A stretch of 64,000 bases of DNA from Subtercola vilae (GCF_004923255.1 NZ_QYRT01000014.1:27878-91877); one strand, 5' to 3'; positions 37,170 to 46,041 are shown, numbered from the stretch's first letter. Translations and numbers: made by a program. Notes: generated from the letters alone by a model not told the origin.

Positions 37170-37586
37170 CTAAGCGTCGGCTGAGGTGCGGCGAACCGGC
37201 CTCTTCGGCCACGCGAGAATGACGAGCGCCACAATGGTGGGCGCGAAGGTCCACACATAGCCCTGAGGTGTGGCCGGAATGAGCACCGAGCCGCCGCGAC
37301 TGGGCAGGCTGAGCAGCGACACCATGCCCACGAGACCCACCGCCGCCAGAATGGCGACCGTGCGACTCGGCAGTACCAGACGGAGGCCGAGCAGCAGCAG
37401 CGCGCTGGCCAGAACGGCCATGATCACGCCGATGGGAACGTCGAACAGACCGAAGAAACTGAAGCTGGCCTGGTTGACCACCGTGCCGAGCATGGCGAAC
37501 ACCGCACCGAGCAGCAGACCCACGACCCAGCTCGCCACCCGCACGAACCACGACTCGCCCACTGCAGCGGGCTCACTGTACGACAT
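37170..37586 (-). CDS. Conserved four-helix membrane protein (DUF6113-like)
   Basis: 138 residues from ATG 37586 (AAAGG about 10 nt upstream); GTG 37589 is the alternative. Four hydrophobic segments (about 17-40, 45-65, 72-92, 108-128) and a basic C-tail [10 protein letters not shown] are present. A similar protein commonly precedes fdxA in Actinobacteria. It lies 34 nt upstream of fdxA and probably leads the run with fdxA, dapC and gltA. No function can be given. Confidence 0.72.
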   Translation of the reverse strand: MSYSEPAAVGESWFVRVASWVVGLLLGAVFAMLGTVVNQASFSFFGLFDVPIGVIMAVLASALLLLGLRLVLPSRTVAILAAVGLVGMVSLLSLPSRGGSVLIPATPQGYVWTFAPTIVALVILAWPKRPVRRTSADA

Positions 37587-37711
37587 CACGATTGCCTTTC
37601 GTTGTTGCGCTTCAATTTAGCGACCCAACCTGAACGCTGTACCGTGTAAACGGCGATGGAGCCGTGTTCTGTAGAGCTTCTGTTTCGAATCGACCACGAG
37701 GAACCTGTTTC

Positions 37712-38605
37712 GTGAAATCCACACCTGGCGCACTGGCTCTGGCCGTCGTCATCATCGCACTCGCTCTCACGGGGTGCGCCCGAAGCACGACCGGCACCAC
37801 TGGCGCCCAGGCTCAGACCGTGCAGTCGGAGGGGTTCGTCGCCCTGCAGCTGCGCGAGTCGAACAACGACTTCGCGCTCTACGCCCGGCAACAGGCCGAG
37901 CAGCTGCAGACCGCCACCGACGAGTTCGCGGCCGCATACTCCTCCGGCAACGATGAGCTCGCGCGATCGCTGTATGCCCCGTCGCGCATGTTCTACAACC
38001 GTCTGCTGGCCGTCTCAGATTCGTTCAGCGACCTCACGGCGCGGCTCGACCTGAGGGCATCCGATCTCGCTCCCGGTGCCACCCTCACCGGCTGGCACGC
38101 TGTAGAGCAAGACCTGTACCCGCCGGCCGGCACAGTGCCGCTCTCCGCGGCCGCACGGTCGAGCCTCGCCCGCCAGCTCTCTGACGACACGTACGCACTC
38201 AACCAGCGCATCATGGCGCTTCGCCCCTCGGTCGACCAGCAGACCACGGGGGCAGCGACGCTGATGCTCACACTCGGCCTGAACGCGGCGAGCGGCACCC
38301 AAGACGCGGCCTCGCACACCGATCTGAACGATCTGCAGGGCTACCTCGACGGCGTGCGCGTGGTGTTCGAAGGAATTCGCGACGTTCTGGTCACGCAAGA
38401 CGCAGCTCTGGCCACCACCCTCGACCACGAGTTCGACGGGGTGCAGGGGTCGCTGAACGCTGAACGCAGCGGCGTTCTGATGAAGACGTTCGACGCCGTC
38501 GCACCCGCCGACCGCGCCTCTCTGCAGTCCAAGGTCGCAGCCCTGGCAAGTTCGCTCGCCCAGATCACGCCCACCATGGGCGCGGTCACCGGCGCGTCGC
38601 AGTAG
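37712..38605 (+). CDS. EfeM/EfeO-family imelysin lipoprotein (no cupredoxin domain)
   Basis: 297 residues from GTG 37712 (GAGG about 10 nt upstream). The signal peptide ends in the lipobox LALTGC (Cys about residue 22). The imelysin/M75 domain carries the metal motif HxxE in GWHAVEQDLYP. It lacks the N-terminal cupredoxin domain of full EfeO, so it resembles the short EfeM type. It converges on the efeUOB operon, giving the locus a second imelysin-type iron protein. A half-site like an iron box occurs near 37613-37633 but is not convincing. Confidence 0.85.
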   Translation: MKSTPGALALAVVIIALALTGCARSTTGTTGAQAQTVQSEGFVALQLRESNNDFALYARQQAEQLQTATDEFAAAYSSGNDELARSLYAPSRMFYNRLLAVSDSFSDLTARLDLRASDLAPGATLTGWHAVEQDLYPPAGTVPLSAAARSSLARQLSDDTYALNQRIMALRPSVDQQTTGAATLMLTLGLNAASGTQDAASHTDLNDLQGYLDGVRVVFEGIRDVLVTQDAALATTLDHEFDGVQGSLNAERSGVLMKTFDAVAPADRASLQSKVAALASSLAQITPTMGAVTGASQ

Positions 38606-38675
38606 CGCACCGCACTGCACTGCACCGCACTGGCGCCGCGCAGTACCGCCCCGCAGTGCCGCACCGCAGTACCGC
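38606..38675. repeat. Degenerate CCGCACTG/CCGCAGTA repeats between convergent genes
   Basis: The 82-bp gap between the EfeM-like gene (+) and efeB (-) is almost wholly built from short degenerate repeats such as ACCGCACTG, CCGCAGTACC and CCGCAGTGCC. Some can pair with each other, so part may also act as a terminator. Confidence 0.65.
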
Positions 38676-38687
38676 ACGTCGCAGCCG

Positions 38688-39986
38688 TCAGGCGAACAGC
38701 GCCTTGCCGAAGTAGTCGCCGGCCGCACTCAGGCCGGGCGGCACCGCGAACACACCCGATCCGACGTGGCGGATGTACTCGTTCAGCCGGTCGTTGGCGC
38801 CCAGCTTCGACTGCAGCTGTGAGAACTGCGCCGGGTCTTTCTGGTACGAGATGAACATGAGCCCGGCATCCAGTCTCCCCACACTGTCGATGCCGTCGGT
38901 GAAGTTGTAGCCGCGACGCAGAATCTTGGTGCCGTTGTTGTTCTCGTGCGCTGCCAGTGCGACGTGCGCGTTCACGGGAATGACCGGCGTGCCATCGGCG
39001 GCCTTCACCGCGAAGTCGGGCGTGTCGAATTCGCCCGTTCCGCTGAGCGGTGCACCCTCAGCCTTGGTGCGCCCGAAGACCGCGTGCTGGTCGCCGATGC
39101 CGTCGGAATCCCACGTCTCGATCAGCATGTGGATCTTGCGGGCAACGAGGTACGAGCCACCGGTCATCCAGCTCTGGTCGCTGTCTGCCCCCACCCACAC
39201 CTGCTGCGCGAAGTCGTCGTCGCTTGAAATGTTGCGCGTGCCGTCTTTGAAGCCCATCAGGTTGCGCGGCGTGGTCTGGCCGGTGCCTCTGGATGCCCTC
39301 CCGAACCCCTGCACCGTCCACCGTGTCGTCGCGGTGGTTCTGGCCATGCGCGCAAGGTTGCGTATCGCGTGGTACGCCACCTGCGGATCGCTGGCACACG
39401 CCTGCACACAGATGTCGCCACCCGTGAAGGCTGGTGTCAGGGCATCGCTCGCAAACGCAGGCAGGTCTTTCAGCGCCGCGGGCTTGTACTTCGCCCAGCC
39501 GAACCGACCATCGAACATCGACGGCGCGAAGCCAACCGTCACCGTCAGCTGGTTCGCTCCCATGCCGGCGGCTTCGCCCGTGTCACCGGGCACCGCCTGG
39601 GCTCGGTCGGGCTCGACCGAGCCCACCGCAAGGCCCTGGGTGTACTGCGCAATGGCGGCAGACCACTTCGCCAGCATCACCTGCAACTCGCTGGCCGAGG
39701 TGGTGGTCACGTCGAACACCATGAACACGAGGTGGTCTTGTGGGGGCGTGGCTATGCCGGCCTGGTGCGCCCCGTAGAACGGGTACACCTCGTCGGCAGC
39801 TGCGACGGCCGCCGGGCCGGTGCCGCTCGCGGCAGCACCGCTCAGCCCGGTCGCCACCACTCCGGCAGCGGCGCCGGCCGCAGCACTCGAGACGGCGCCC
39901 GCGAAGAACGCCCGACGGGAGAACCCGCGAGGCGCCTCTTCGCTCGACCCGTCGTCAGACGTTTCGCCAGAACTGCGTTGTGTCAT
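38688..39986 (-). CDS. efeB: Deferrochelatase/peroxidase EfeB (Dyp-type, Tat-exported)
   Basis: 432 residues. A Tat signal (FSRRAFFAGAVSSAAAG) is followed by the Dyp-type peroxidase domain with the signature GFKDGTRNIS and the haem-ligand region VALAAHENNNG. EfeB-type proteins oxidise ferrous iron or release iron from haem at the cell surface and pass it to EfeO and EfeU. It lies 3 nt downstream of efeO in the operon efeU-efeO-efeB. Tat export agrees with the tatB gene in the window. Confidence 0.95.
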   Translation of the reverse strand: MTQRSSGETSDDGSSEEAPRGFSRRAFFAGAVSSAAAGAAAGVVATGLSGAAASGTGPAAVAAADEVYPFYGAHQAGIATPPQDHLVFMVFDVTTTSASELQVMLAKWSAAIAQYTQGLAVGSVEPDRAQAVPGDTGEAAGMGANQLTVTVGFAPSMFDGRFGWAKYKPAALKDLPAFASDALTPAFTGGDICVQACASDPQVAYHAIRNLARMARTTATTRWTVQGFGRASRGTGQTTPRNLMGFKDGTRNISSDDDFAQQVWVGADSDQSWMTGGSYLVARKIHMLIETWDSDGIGDQHAVFGRTKAEGAPLSGTGEFDTPDFAVKAADGTPVIPVNAHVALAAHENNNGTKILRRGYNFTDGIDSVGRLDAGLMFISYQKDPAQFSQLQSKLGANDRLNEYIRHVGSGVFAVPPGLSAAGDYFGKALFA

Positions 39987-39989
39987 CGG

Positions 39990-41201
39990 TTACGCCGTCG
40001 CCACCTTTTCGCTGATCTGGCTGAGCGGCTGCTGCAGGGCCTGGATGGCCTGGGTGAGCTTCGTGGCATCAGATGCTTTGAGCGCCTCGGTGTACAGGTC
40101 GTAACCGCCGAGAGCGGAGGCATCCTTGTAGGTGGCCAGCAGCGCGTTCACGGAGTCGAACTGGGTGCTGATCGATGCCGTGAGGTTCGCATCGATCGTG
40201 CTGAGCGCGGGCTTCAGATACTCGAACGCCTGCTCTGACCCTTCGACGTTGGCCGCGAAGTCGACGAGGTCGATGTGGCTGTAGGCCTCTTCTTCGCCGG
40301 TGATCTTCGACGACTGAACCTCTTCGAGCAGACCCGAGGCGCCGTTCGCAAGCTCTTCGGGCTTGTATGTGAGGCCCTTGGTGAGGGTCTGCAGCTGCGC
40401 GATGTCGGCGACGAGCTTGGTGCTCAGCGTCTTGGTCGATGCACTGATTGCGCCGGTCTCGAAGAGGTCTTTCTCGATGGGGTGAAACCCCGTCCACTCG
40501 GTACCGGGGTCGACGTCGGCGACGCGAGCATCGACCTCAGGGTCGAGGTCGGCGAAGCTCTCGGCAACCGGCTCGATGCGCTCGTAGAACGGGCGGGCGA
40601 CGGCGTAGGCCTTCTGGGCCGCAGCGACATCGCCTGACTGGATCGCGGCATCCAGAGCGGCCACGGCGGTCACGAGAGCCGCCGACTGGTCTTCGACATA
40701 GGCGCCGTAGCCGGTCGTACCGGTGGTGAGCAGCGTCTGCACGTCACTGGCGGTGCTTGCCGCAGCGCCGGTGACAACGAAGTCAGTGTTCTCGGCCGAG
40801 GCACCCGGGCAGTTCAGCTGGTAGGTGCCGCCGCCGAGGGTGACGGTGAAGGTGGCGGGCTGCAGGCCCGCGACGATGTTCTCCCGCTCGCCCAGAATGC
40901 GCTTGTCGCTCATCAGCTCGACCTCGCTGAGGCCGGCCGCGTCGGTGTTGGTCACGGTGAACGTGACGGGGCCGGCGGGTGCCGTGGCGTAGTCCATGGC
41001 GCAGCTCGAACCGCTGAGGGTGACCTTGATCTGCGTGGCACCGTTGGCGACGGGTGCGGTGCCGCCAGCCGAGGCGGTTGAGCCCGCAGTGGTCGACCCC
41101 GCGCTACAACCGGCGAGCAGCATGCTTCCGGCGACGAGGCCGGTCAACAGGGCGAGGCGGGCGGCGCGGCGGGTGGCCGGGCTATTTCGTGACGACGTCA
41201 T
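39990..41201 (-). CDS. efeO: Iron uptake protein EfeO (cupredoxin plus imelysin domains)
   Basis: 403 residues from ATG 41201. The lipobox MLLAGC (about residue 31) implies a lipoprotein. A cupredoxin domain (about 55-150, with Cys residues in GSSCAMDYATAP and YQLNCPGA) precedes the M75/imelysin domain with HxxE in GFHPIEKDLF. It captures and delivers iron to the EfeU permease. It overlaps the end of efeU by 20 nt. Confidence 0.95.
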   Translation of the reverse strand: MTSSRNSPATRRAARLALLTGLVAGSMLLAGCSAGSTTAGSTASAGGTAPVANGATQIKVTLSGSSCAMDYATAPAGPVTFTVTNTDAAGLSEVELMSDKRILGERENIVAGLQPATFTVTLGGGTYQLNCPGASAENTDFVVTGAAASTASDVQTLLTTGTTGYGAYVEDQSAALVTAVAALDAAIQSGDVAAAQKAYAVARPFYERIEPVAESFADLDPEVDARVADVDPGTEWTGFHPIEKDLFETGAISASTKTLSTKLVADIAQLQTLTKGLTYKPEELANGASGLLEEVQSSKITGEEEAYSHIDLVDFAANVEGSEQAFEYLKPALSTIDANLTASISTQFDSVNALLATYKDASALGGYDLYTEALKASDATKLTQAIQALQQPLSQISEKVATA

Positions 41202-42849
41202 GTAGGTCGAGCTCCTTGAGATCAGAATCGGGCGAGAGAGAATCGGGGGCGCCGGATGCCCGGGCAGCGTCGCCCGCACCGCCGGGCTCTGGCAGGGCGG
41301 TGCCGCGTCGCCGCGAGGCGCGAAAGCCTCTGAGGCCGGCGAGCAGCAGCACGAGGGCGGCCACTGCGAGCACGGCGGGCAGGGAGGTCTTGAAGAGCTG
41401 CGTCTCGGCGACATCGGATTGCCACGCCGAGAGCTCAGCCGCGACCGCTTCGGTGTGTTGGCTGTCGAGGCTCCACGAAAGCGACTCGGCCGCCGTGTCG
41501 CCCGCTGTCACCGTGACCGTGCGAGCGGCCGTGAGACCGCCGCCGGAGAGAGCGAGAGTGGTGACCGTCGACCGCGAGGCGTCGAGGAGGGTTGTGCCGA
41601 CCGCCCAGACGTGCTCAGTGACGCTCACCTTCCAGGCGGCGGTGAACGGGCCAGGGTTGGTCTGCCGGTTGATTCCGACCGGGGTGCGACCACCGTTCAG
41701 CGTGTCGAGGTCGGCGAGCGTGAGGGTGGTGGGAAGCGTGGTGGGAGTGACCGTGGAGTCGAGTGACCAGGTGCGGGCATCCTGACCCAGATGCGTGTCA
41801 GCGGTCGACGCCGACGACTCGAGGAGGGTCGAGGTCGAATTGGCGAGAACTGTTGTTTCAAGAGCGAGGCGTGCATCACTGCCGGTGAGCTGGGCCGTGC
41901 CTAGCTGGCGGCCATCGGTGCCGGTAAGGGCGGCGGGGCCCGTGCCGAGAGTGGGCGGGGCGGGCGCGGGAACGGCGACCACCAGGACGAGGGCGGCGAT
42001 CGCGGCGGCACCGGCGAGCGAGAACTGCACGCGGTAGGCGTGGATGCCCGGGCGAAGCTTCACGGGCCACAGCACGAAGAGCAGAACGGGCACGAGGTAC
42101 AGCGCCCAACCGAGCACCTCGATGACGCGGGGGTCGGCGGGGATGCCCAGAACGCCGGTGATGAGGGCGGCCTGAACCGAGCCACCGGGAGCCAGCCAGG
42201 CCAGGTCGACGGTGGTGTTCTGGCCGACGACGATCCAGCCGGCTTCATGAGCCGTGCGGAGGGCGCTCATCACGAGGCCGGCCGCGACGAACACCAGGAA
42301 GACACCCGTGACGGTGAAGAACTTGCCGAGGTTCAGCCGCACACCGCCGCGGTAGATGCCGTAGCCGATCAGAACAGCGAGCAGCAGGCCGAGGAGAGCG
42401 CCGAGGCCTGCGGTCAGCGGGCTCACCGACGATTGGAACGCCGCCAGCATGAAGACGGAGGTCTCGAAGCCCTCGCGCAGCACCGCGAGGAAGGCCATGC
42501 CGGCCAGCGCGAGAACCGAACCGTTCTTGATGGCTTCGGTGGCGGTCGACTCGAGTTCGCGGCGCATGGTGCGGGCGTGCTTGCTCATCCACACGATCAT
42601 GGCGGTGACCATGACCACGGCCACGGCGCCGATGATCGATTCCATGCCCTCTTGCTCAGCCTGGGGTAGGCCCACCGAGATGACCTCGAGAATCGCGCCG
42701 ACGGCAACCGAGAGCACCATGGCGGCGATGACGCCGATCCACATCGACTTCAGCGAGTGGCCGTTGCGCTTCAGAAAGGCCGCGATGATTCCAACGATGA
42801 GCGCCGCCTCGAGGCCTTCACGAAGGCCGATGACGAACGTTGCAAGCAC
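41182..42849 (-). CDS. efeU: Ferrous/ferric iron permease EfeU (FTR1 family) with C-terminal extension
   Basis: 555 residues from GTG 42849 (GGAG 7 nt upstream). Two FTR1 iron motifs, REGLEAAL (about 10) and REGFETSV (about 125), lie in a seven-helix core. From about residue 295 a further 240 residues form an extracytoplasmic region (Thr/Ser-rich, with NRQTNPGPFTAAWKVSV) closed by another membrane helix (VLAVAALVLLLAGL) and a charged tail. E. coli EfeU is about 276 residues, so this form is fused to an extra surface domain. It heads the efeUOB operon behind two iron boxes. Confidence 0.93.
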   Translation of the reverse strand: MLATFVIGLREGLEAALIVGIIAAFLKRNGHSLKSMWIGVIAAMVLSVAVGAILEVISVGLPQAEQEGMESIIGAVAVVMVTAMIVWMSKHARTMRRELESTATEAIKNGSVLALAGMAFLAVLREGFETSVFMLAAFQSSVSPLTAGLGALLGLLLAVLIGYGIYRGGVRLNLGKFFTVTGVFLVFVAAGLVMSALRTAHEAGWIVVGQNTTVDLAWLAPGGSVQAALITGVLGIPADPRVIEVLGWALYLVPVLLFVLWPVKLRPGIHAYRVQFSLAGAAAIAALVLVVAVPAPAPPTLGTGPAALTGTDGRQLGTAQLTGSDARLALETTVLANSTSTLLESSASTADTHLGQDARTWSLDSTVTPTTLPTTLTLADLDTLNGGRTPVGINRQTNPGPFTAAWKVSVTEHVWAVGTTLLDASRSTVTTLALSGGGLTAARTVTVTAGDTAAESLSWSLDSQHTEAVAAELSAWQSDVAETQLFKTSLPAVLAVAALVLLLAGLRGFRASRRRGTALPEPGGAGDAARASGAPDSLSPDSDLKELDLHDVVTK

Positions 42850-42924
42850 GAAGAAGCTCCAGCGGTGGGTGCCCGCAGAGGTGCCGCGGGACGGTTGTGA
42901 TGAGAACGCCTGAATCGGCCGAAC

Positions 42925-42943
42925 AAAGGTAAGCCTACACTTA
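42925..42943. promoter_or_regulatory. DtxR/IdeR-like iron box 1 upstream of efeU
   Basis: AAAGGTAAGCCTACACTTA matches the IdeR/DtxR consensus TTAGGTTAGGCTAACCTAA at 12 of 19 positions. It overlaps a possible -10 hexamer (TAGGCT on the minus strand), so iron-loaded regulator would block efeU transcription. Confidence 0.6.
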
Positions 42944-42944
42944 G

Positions 42945-42963
42945 TAAGGTTCGGCTGTGCTAA
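42945..42963. promoter_or_regulatory. DtxR/IdeR-like iron box 2 upstream of efeU
   Basis: TAAGGTTCGGCTGTGCTAA matches the same consensus at 14 of 19 positions. It is offset by exactly 20 bp from box 1, a spacing that would put two regulator dimers on the same face of the helix. The gap 42850-43064 holds no other feature apart from the polymerase leader. Confidence 0.68.
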
Positions 42964-43064
42964 CCAGAATTCGCGCTCATCCGAGTTCGAAGCTGGCGCT
43001 CAGGTCTCGCAACGCCCCGGCCCGCGTGCGCGCGGTGCGGCCCTCGTCGGGGAGAATAGACGCT

Positions 43065-45518
43065 GTGTACGTCGTTCTCTCCGAATCCCCCCGCGGCGTC
43101 TTCACCCTCACCTATCTCACCGACAGCGGCGAGAACGACCCCGAGCAGCCGAGCGAGACGTACGAAGAGGCAGAGCTCGCGGGCGCGGTCGAAGCACTGG
43201 AGCTCGAACGCCCGCGTTGGGTGTGGGCCGACACGGGCATCCGGTACCCGGGCCTGCTGGCGCACGGAGTTCGGGTCGAACGTTGCCATGACCTGCGGCT
43301 GACACACGCCATTCTGCGGGCGTCGAGCCTCACGGCCGCGTCTGCGTTGGCTGCGGGGCCGCGCTCGGCGTGGGATGCTCCGCTCATGCCGAGCGATGGT
43401 GTGCCTGGCTCGGCGAGCAGCCGGGCCGGGCAGACGGCGCTGTTCGACGGCATTGGTGGGGCTGTGCCGCAGGCGGGCGGCGTTCTGAGCGGCGGCGGCG
43501 GAGGGGTCGGCGATTCTGGGCAGGAACCCGACGCCGTGGGCGCGGCCGAAGTGAACCGGCTGGTGGCGGAGTTCAGGCTGCAACTCGATGCCATCCGTAC
43601 CGCCACCGAACCCAACCGGCTGCGGCTGCTGCTCGCCGCTGAGTCGGCCGGCGCACTCATCGCGGCTGAAATGTCGCACGCCGGGCTGCCGTGGCGCGAA
43701 GACGTGCACGACGCGCTGCTGACCGAACTGCTCGGCGAACAGGTCGCACCGGGGCTTCGCCCTGCTCGCCTCGAACAGCTCGCCGTCGCGGTGCGCGCCG
43801 CGCTCGGCACGCCCCAGCTGAACCCCGACTCCCCCGCCGACCTGTTGCGGGCGCTGCGTTTTGCCGGGCTGATGGTCACCACCACCCGGTCGTACGAGTT
43901 GCAGTCGATCGAGCATCCGGTCATCGCGCCCCTGCTCGAATACAAGAAACTCTCGCGCCTGCTCAGTGCGAACGGATGGTCATGGATGGCCTCCTGGGTC
44001 ACCAATGGTCGATTCTCACCCGACTACGTTCCGGGCGGCGTGGTGTCGGGGCGCTGGGCCACCCGCGGGGGCGGGGCGCTGCAGTTGCCCAAGCAGGTTC
44101 GGCGCGCGGTCACTGCCGACGACGGATGGGTGCTCGTGGTGGCCGATGCCGCCCAACTCGAGCCGCGCATCCTCGCGGGCGTGTCGGGCGACACCGTCAT
44201 GGCGGCGGCCGGCCGGGGCACCGACCTCTACGCCGGAATCGTCTCGGCGGGCGCACTCGAAACCCGCGCGCAGGCCAAAGTTGCGATGCTCGGAGCCATG
44301 TATGGTGCCACCACCGGTGAGAGCGGGCGACTCTTGCCGCGGCTGGCCCGCGCGTTTCCCACCGCTTTGCGTTATGTCGAAGACGCCGCCCGTGCCGGCG
44401 AACGGGGCGAAGTCGTGACGTCGCGATTGGGGCGCAGCGCACCGCGCCCCAACGAGGAATGGTGGGAGGCCCAGGCGCGGGCTTCGGAGGGTACCCCCAA
44501 CGAGCGCGCCCAGCAGTTCGCCCGCCAGCAGGCTCGCGACTGGGGCCGCTTCACGCGCAACTTCGTCGTGCAGGCGAGCGCCGCCGACTGGGCGCTCTGC
44601 TGGATGGCAGACCTGCGGCGACGGCTCGCCGACCTTGCGCCCGCAGACGACGCGGCGCTCGACGAGCCACTGCTCGATGATGCGCCCCTCGCCGACGCGG
44701 CGCAGGATGCCGAGCTTTCGTTCGACGATGCAGCCCCGGATGCCGTCCCTTCGCTCGACGCCACCACACCACACGCCGACCCCTCGCTCGACGGCATCTC
44801 CACGGCCCCGACTGCAGCTGCGGGCAGCGACGACGCCGTCACCCACGCGCTCGAACTGCTCACCGGCGACAACTCTGCCGCTTCGCTCGACCCTGTCGCC
44901 GCTGCCGCTGCCGCGAAGGCGCTCGAATCGGCGCGCCGGGCGGCCGTCGAAGCGGAGATCACCGAACGCGAGCGTCGCATCGCCGCCCCCTCTCCCTTCA
45001 AGGCCGCCGACCCGGTTGCCGACATGGCCAGGCGCCTCGCCGAGCTGCGCTCCTCCGGCGCGAGCGTTCGCCCGGTCGCCCTCCACTCCGAGCCCGCTCC
45101 CGTCGTAGCCCCAGCCCCTGCCGTAACGGCACCGCCGTCAACCAGCACTCCGCGAACTCCCCCGAGGCCCCCGTCTGGCCCGTCTGGCACGTCTGGCACG
45201 TCTGTCCCGTCTGGCCCGTCTGGCCCGTCGCAGGCCCGGCCGACACCACCCGTCATTGACGTGCCACCGTCGGGCCGACCCGTCTCAGCTCCCACGACCA
45301 CTGCGGGCCGGGCCGCCAAGCCGTTCACTCACGCCCCGCACCTCGTGTTCTTCCTGCACGACGAACTCATCGTGCACGCCCCCGCTGAACTCGCCGACGC
45401 GGTGGCGGATGCTCTCCGCGACTCAGCCGCAGCCGCCACCCGCCTGCTCTTCGGCGCGTTCCCCCTTGACGTTCCGCTCGACGTCTCCATCGTCGCCAGC
45501 TACGCCGACGCCGACTGA
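43065..45518 (+). CDS. Bifunctional 3'-5' exonuclease/DNA polymerase (family A) with large disordered insertion
   Basis: 817 residues from GTG 43065 (GGGGAG upstream); an in-frame start at 42957 lies in the iron-box region and is less likely. Family A motifs: A in VADAAQLEPRIL, B in RAQAKVAMLGAMYGATTG, C in FFLHDELIVH. The N-terminal part is a degenerate exonuclease-like domain. Between the O-helix region (NFVVQASAADWALCWMADL, about 499) and motif C (about 758) lies an insertion of about 230 residues, Ala/Asp-rich then Pro/Ser-rich. Related actinobacterial proteins are about 550-570 residues. The active-site residues are intact, so it may be functional. Confidence 0.88.
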   Translation: MYVVLSESPRGVFTLTYLTDSGENDPEQPSETYEEAELAGAVEALELERPRWVWADTGIRYPGLLAHGVRVERCHDLRLTHAILRASSLTAASALAAGPRSAWDAPLMPSDGVPGSASSRAGQTALFDGIGGAVPQAGGVLSGGGGGVGDSGQEPDAVGAAEVNRLVAEFRLQLDAIRTATEPNRLRLLLAAESAGALIAAEMSHAGLPWREDVHDALLTELLGEQVAPGLRPARLEQLAVAVRAALGTPQLNPDSPADLLRALRFAGLMVTTTRSYELQSIEHPVIAPLLEYKKLSRLLSANGWSWMASWVTNGRFSPDYVPGGVVSGRWATRGGGALQLPKQVRRAVTADDGWVLVVADAAQLEPRILAGVSGDTVMAAAGRGTDLYAGIVSAGALETRAQAKVAMLGAMYGATTGESGRLLPRLARAFPTALRYVEDAARAGERGEVVTSRLGRSAPRPNEEWWEAQARASEGTPNERAQQFARQQARDWGRFTRNFVVQASAADWALCWMADLRRRLADLAPADDAALDEPLLDDAPLADAAQDAELSFDDAAPDAVPSLDATTPHADPSLDGISTAPTAAAGSDDAVTHALELLTGDNSAASLDPVAAAAAAKALESARRAAVEAEITERERRIAAPSPFKAADPVADMARRLAELRSSGASVRPVALHSEPAPVVAPAPAVTAPPSTSTPRTPPRPPSGPSGTSGTSVPSGPSGPSQARPTPPVIDVPPSGRPVSAPTTTAGRAAKPFTHAPHLVFFLHDELIVHAPAELADAVADALRDSAAAATRLLFGAFPLDVPLDVSIVASYADAD
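45172..45225. repeat. 9-bp tandem repeat in the polymerase insertion
   Basis: Six 9-bp units of CGTCTGGCC or close variants, encoding a PSG/TSG tract in the polymerase insertion. It keeps the reading frame. Confidence 0.9.
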
Positions 45519-45539
45519 CGCACCCGCTAGCCCACCAAC

Positions 45540-46041
45540 TCAGCCAAGTGCCTGCTTCACCGAATAATCGGCCGAAACTATGTCGTTCGGGTCGGCACCA
45601 ACTTTCACGAGCACAGTCAAGTCACCCTTTTCGAAACCAGTCACGTCACCACCGATCACAGTGAACGCTGTGCCACCGAACGAGAAGAAACGTTCTCCGG
45701 TAAAGTCCGTGGCAACGAACCCGGCCGCCGTGAATTGCGAGTTCACTTGCGCATTCGCTTCGTCAACGCTCATCGCAGGTAGCACCTGCACCGACCACGT
45801 CACCTCGTGCTTACTCGACTGCGTCGATGCGTTCAGAATCCTGGCACCGAGCACAGGCACCACTTGTCGACTGATAATGCCCCGGCCCCGAATCATCCCC
45901 GTTCGCGTTGAGCATCGTCATGACCGGGCCAGCGAATGCAGCCACCAAGATGATGCCGATGACCACTGTGAACGCCACGACTACGCCGACGATAACAACA
46001 GCGGGACTCGTGATTGGCCTTCGACCTGGCGCGCCGTTCAC
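45540..46041 (-). pseudogene. Third member of small exported-protein family, disrupted by a frameshift
   Basis: From GTG 46041 (GTGA overlap with the upstream paralogue) the frame encodes a short basic start and a membrane helix (VVIVGVVVAFTVVIGIILVA), then stops out of frame at 45811. The second part, homologous to its two neighbours (VNSQFTAAGFVATDFTGERF, FFSFGGTAFTVIGGDVTGF), is in another frame and ends at 45540. One extra base in the G/C runs at about 45872-45886 explains it: removing one would give a single protein of about 166 residues. It may be a true mutation, a sequencing error or, less likely, recoding. ATG 45896 could start the C-terminal part alone. Confidence 0.75.

Noticed and set aside
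37613..37633. Iron box upstream of the EfeM-like gene
   Set aside because: Only one half-site resembles the IdeR consensus; the other half is one base out of register and poorly matched.
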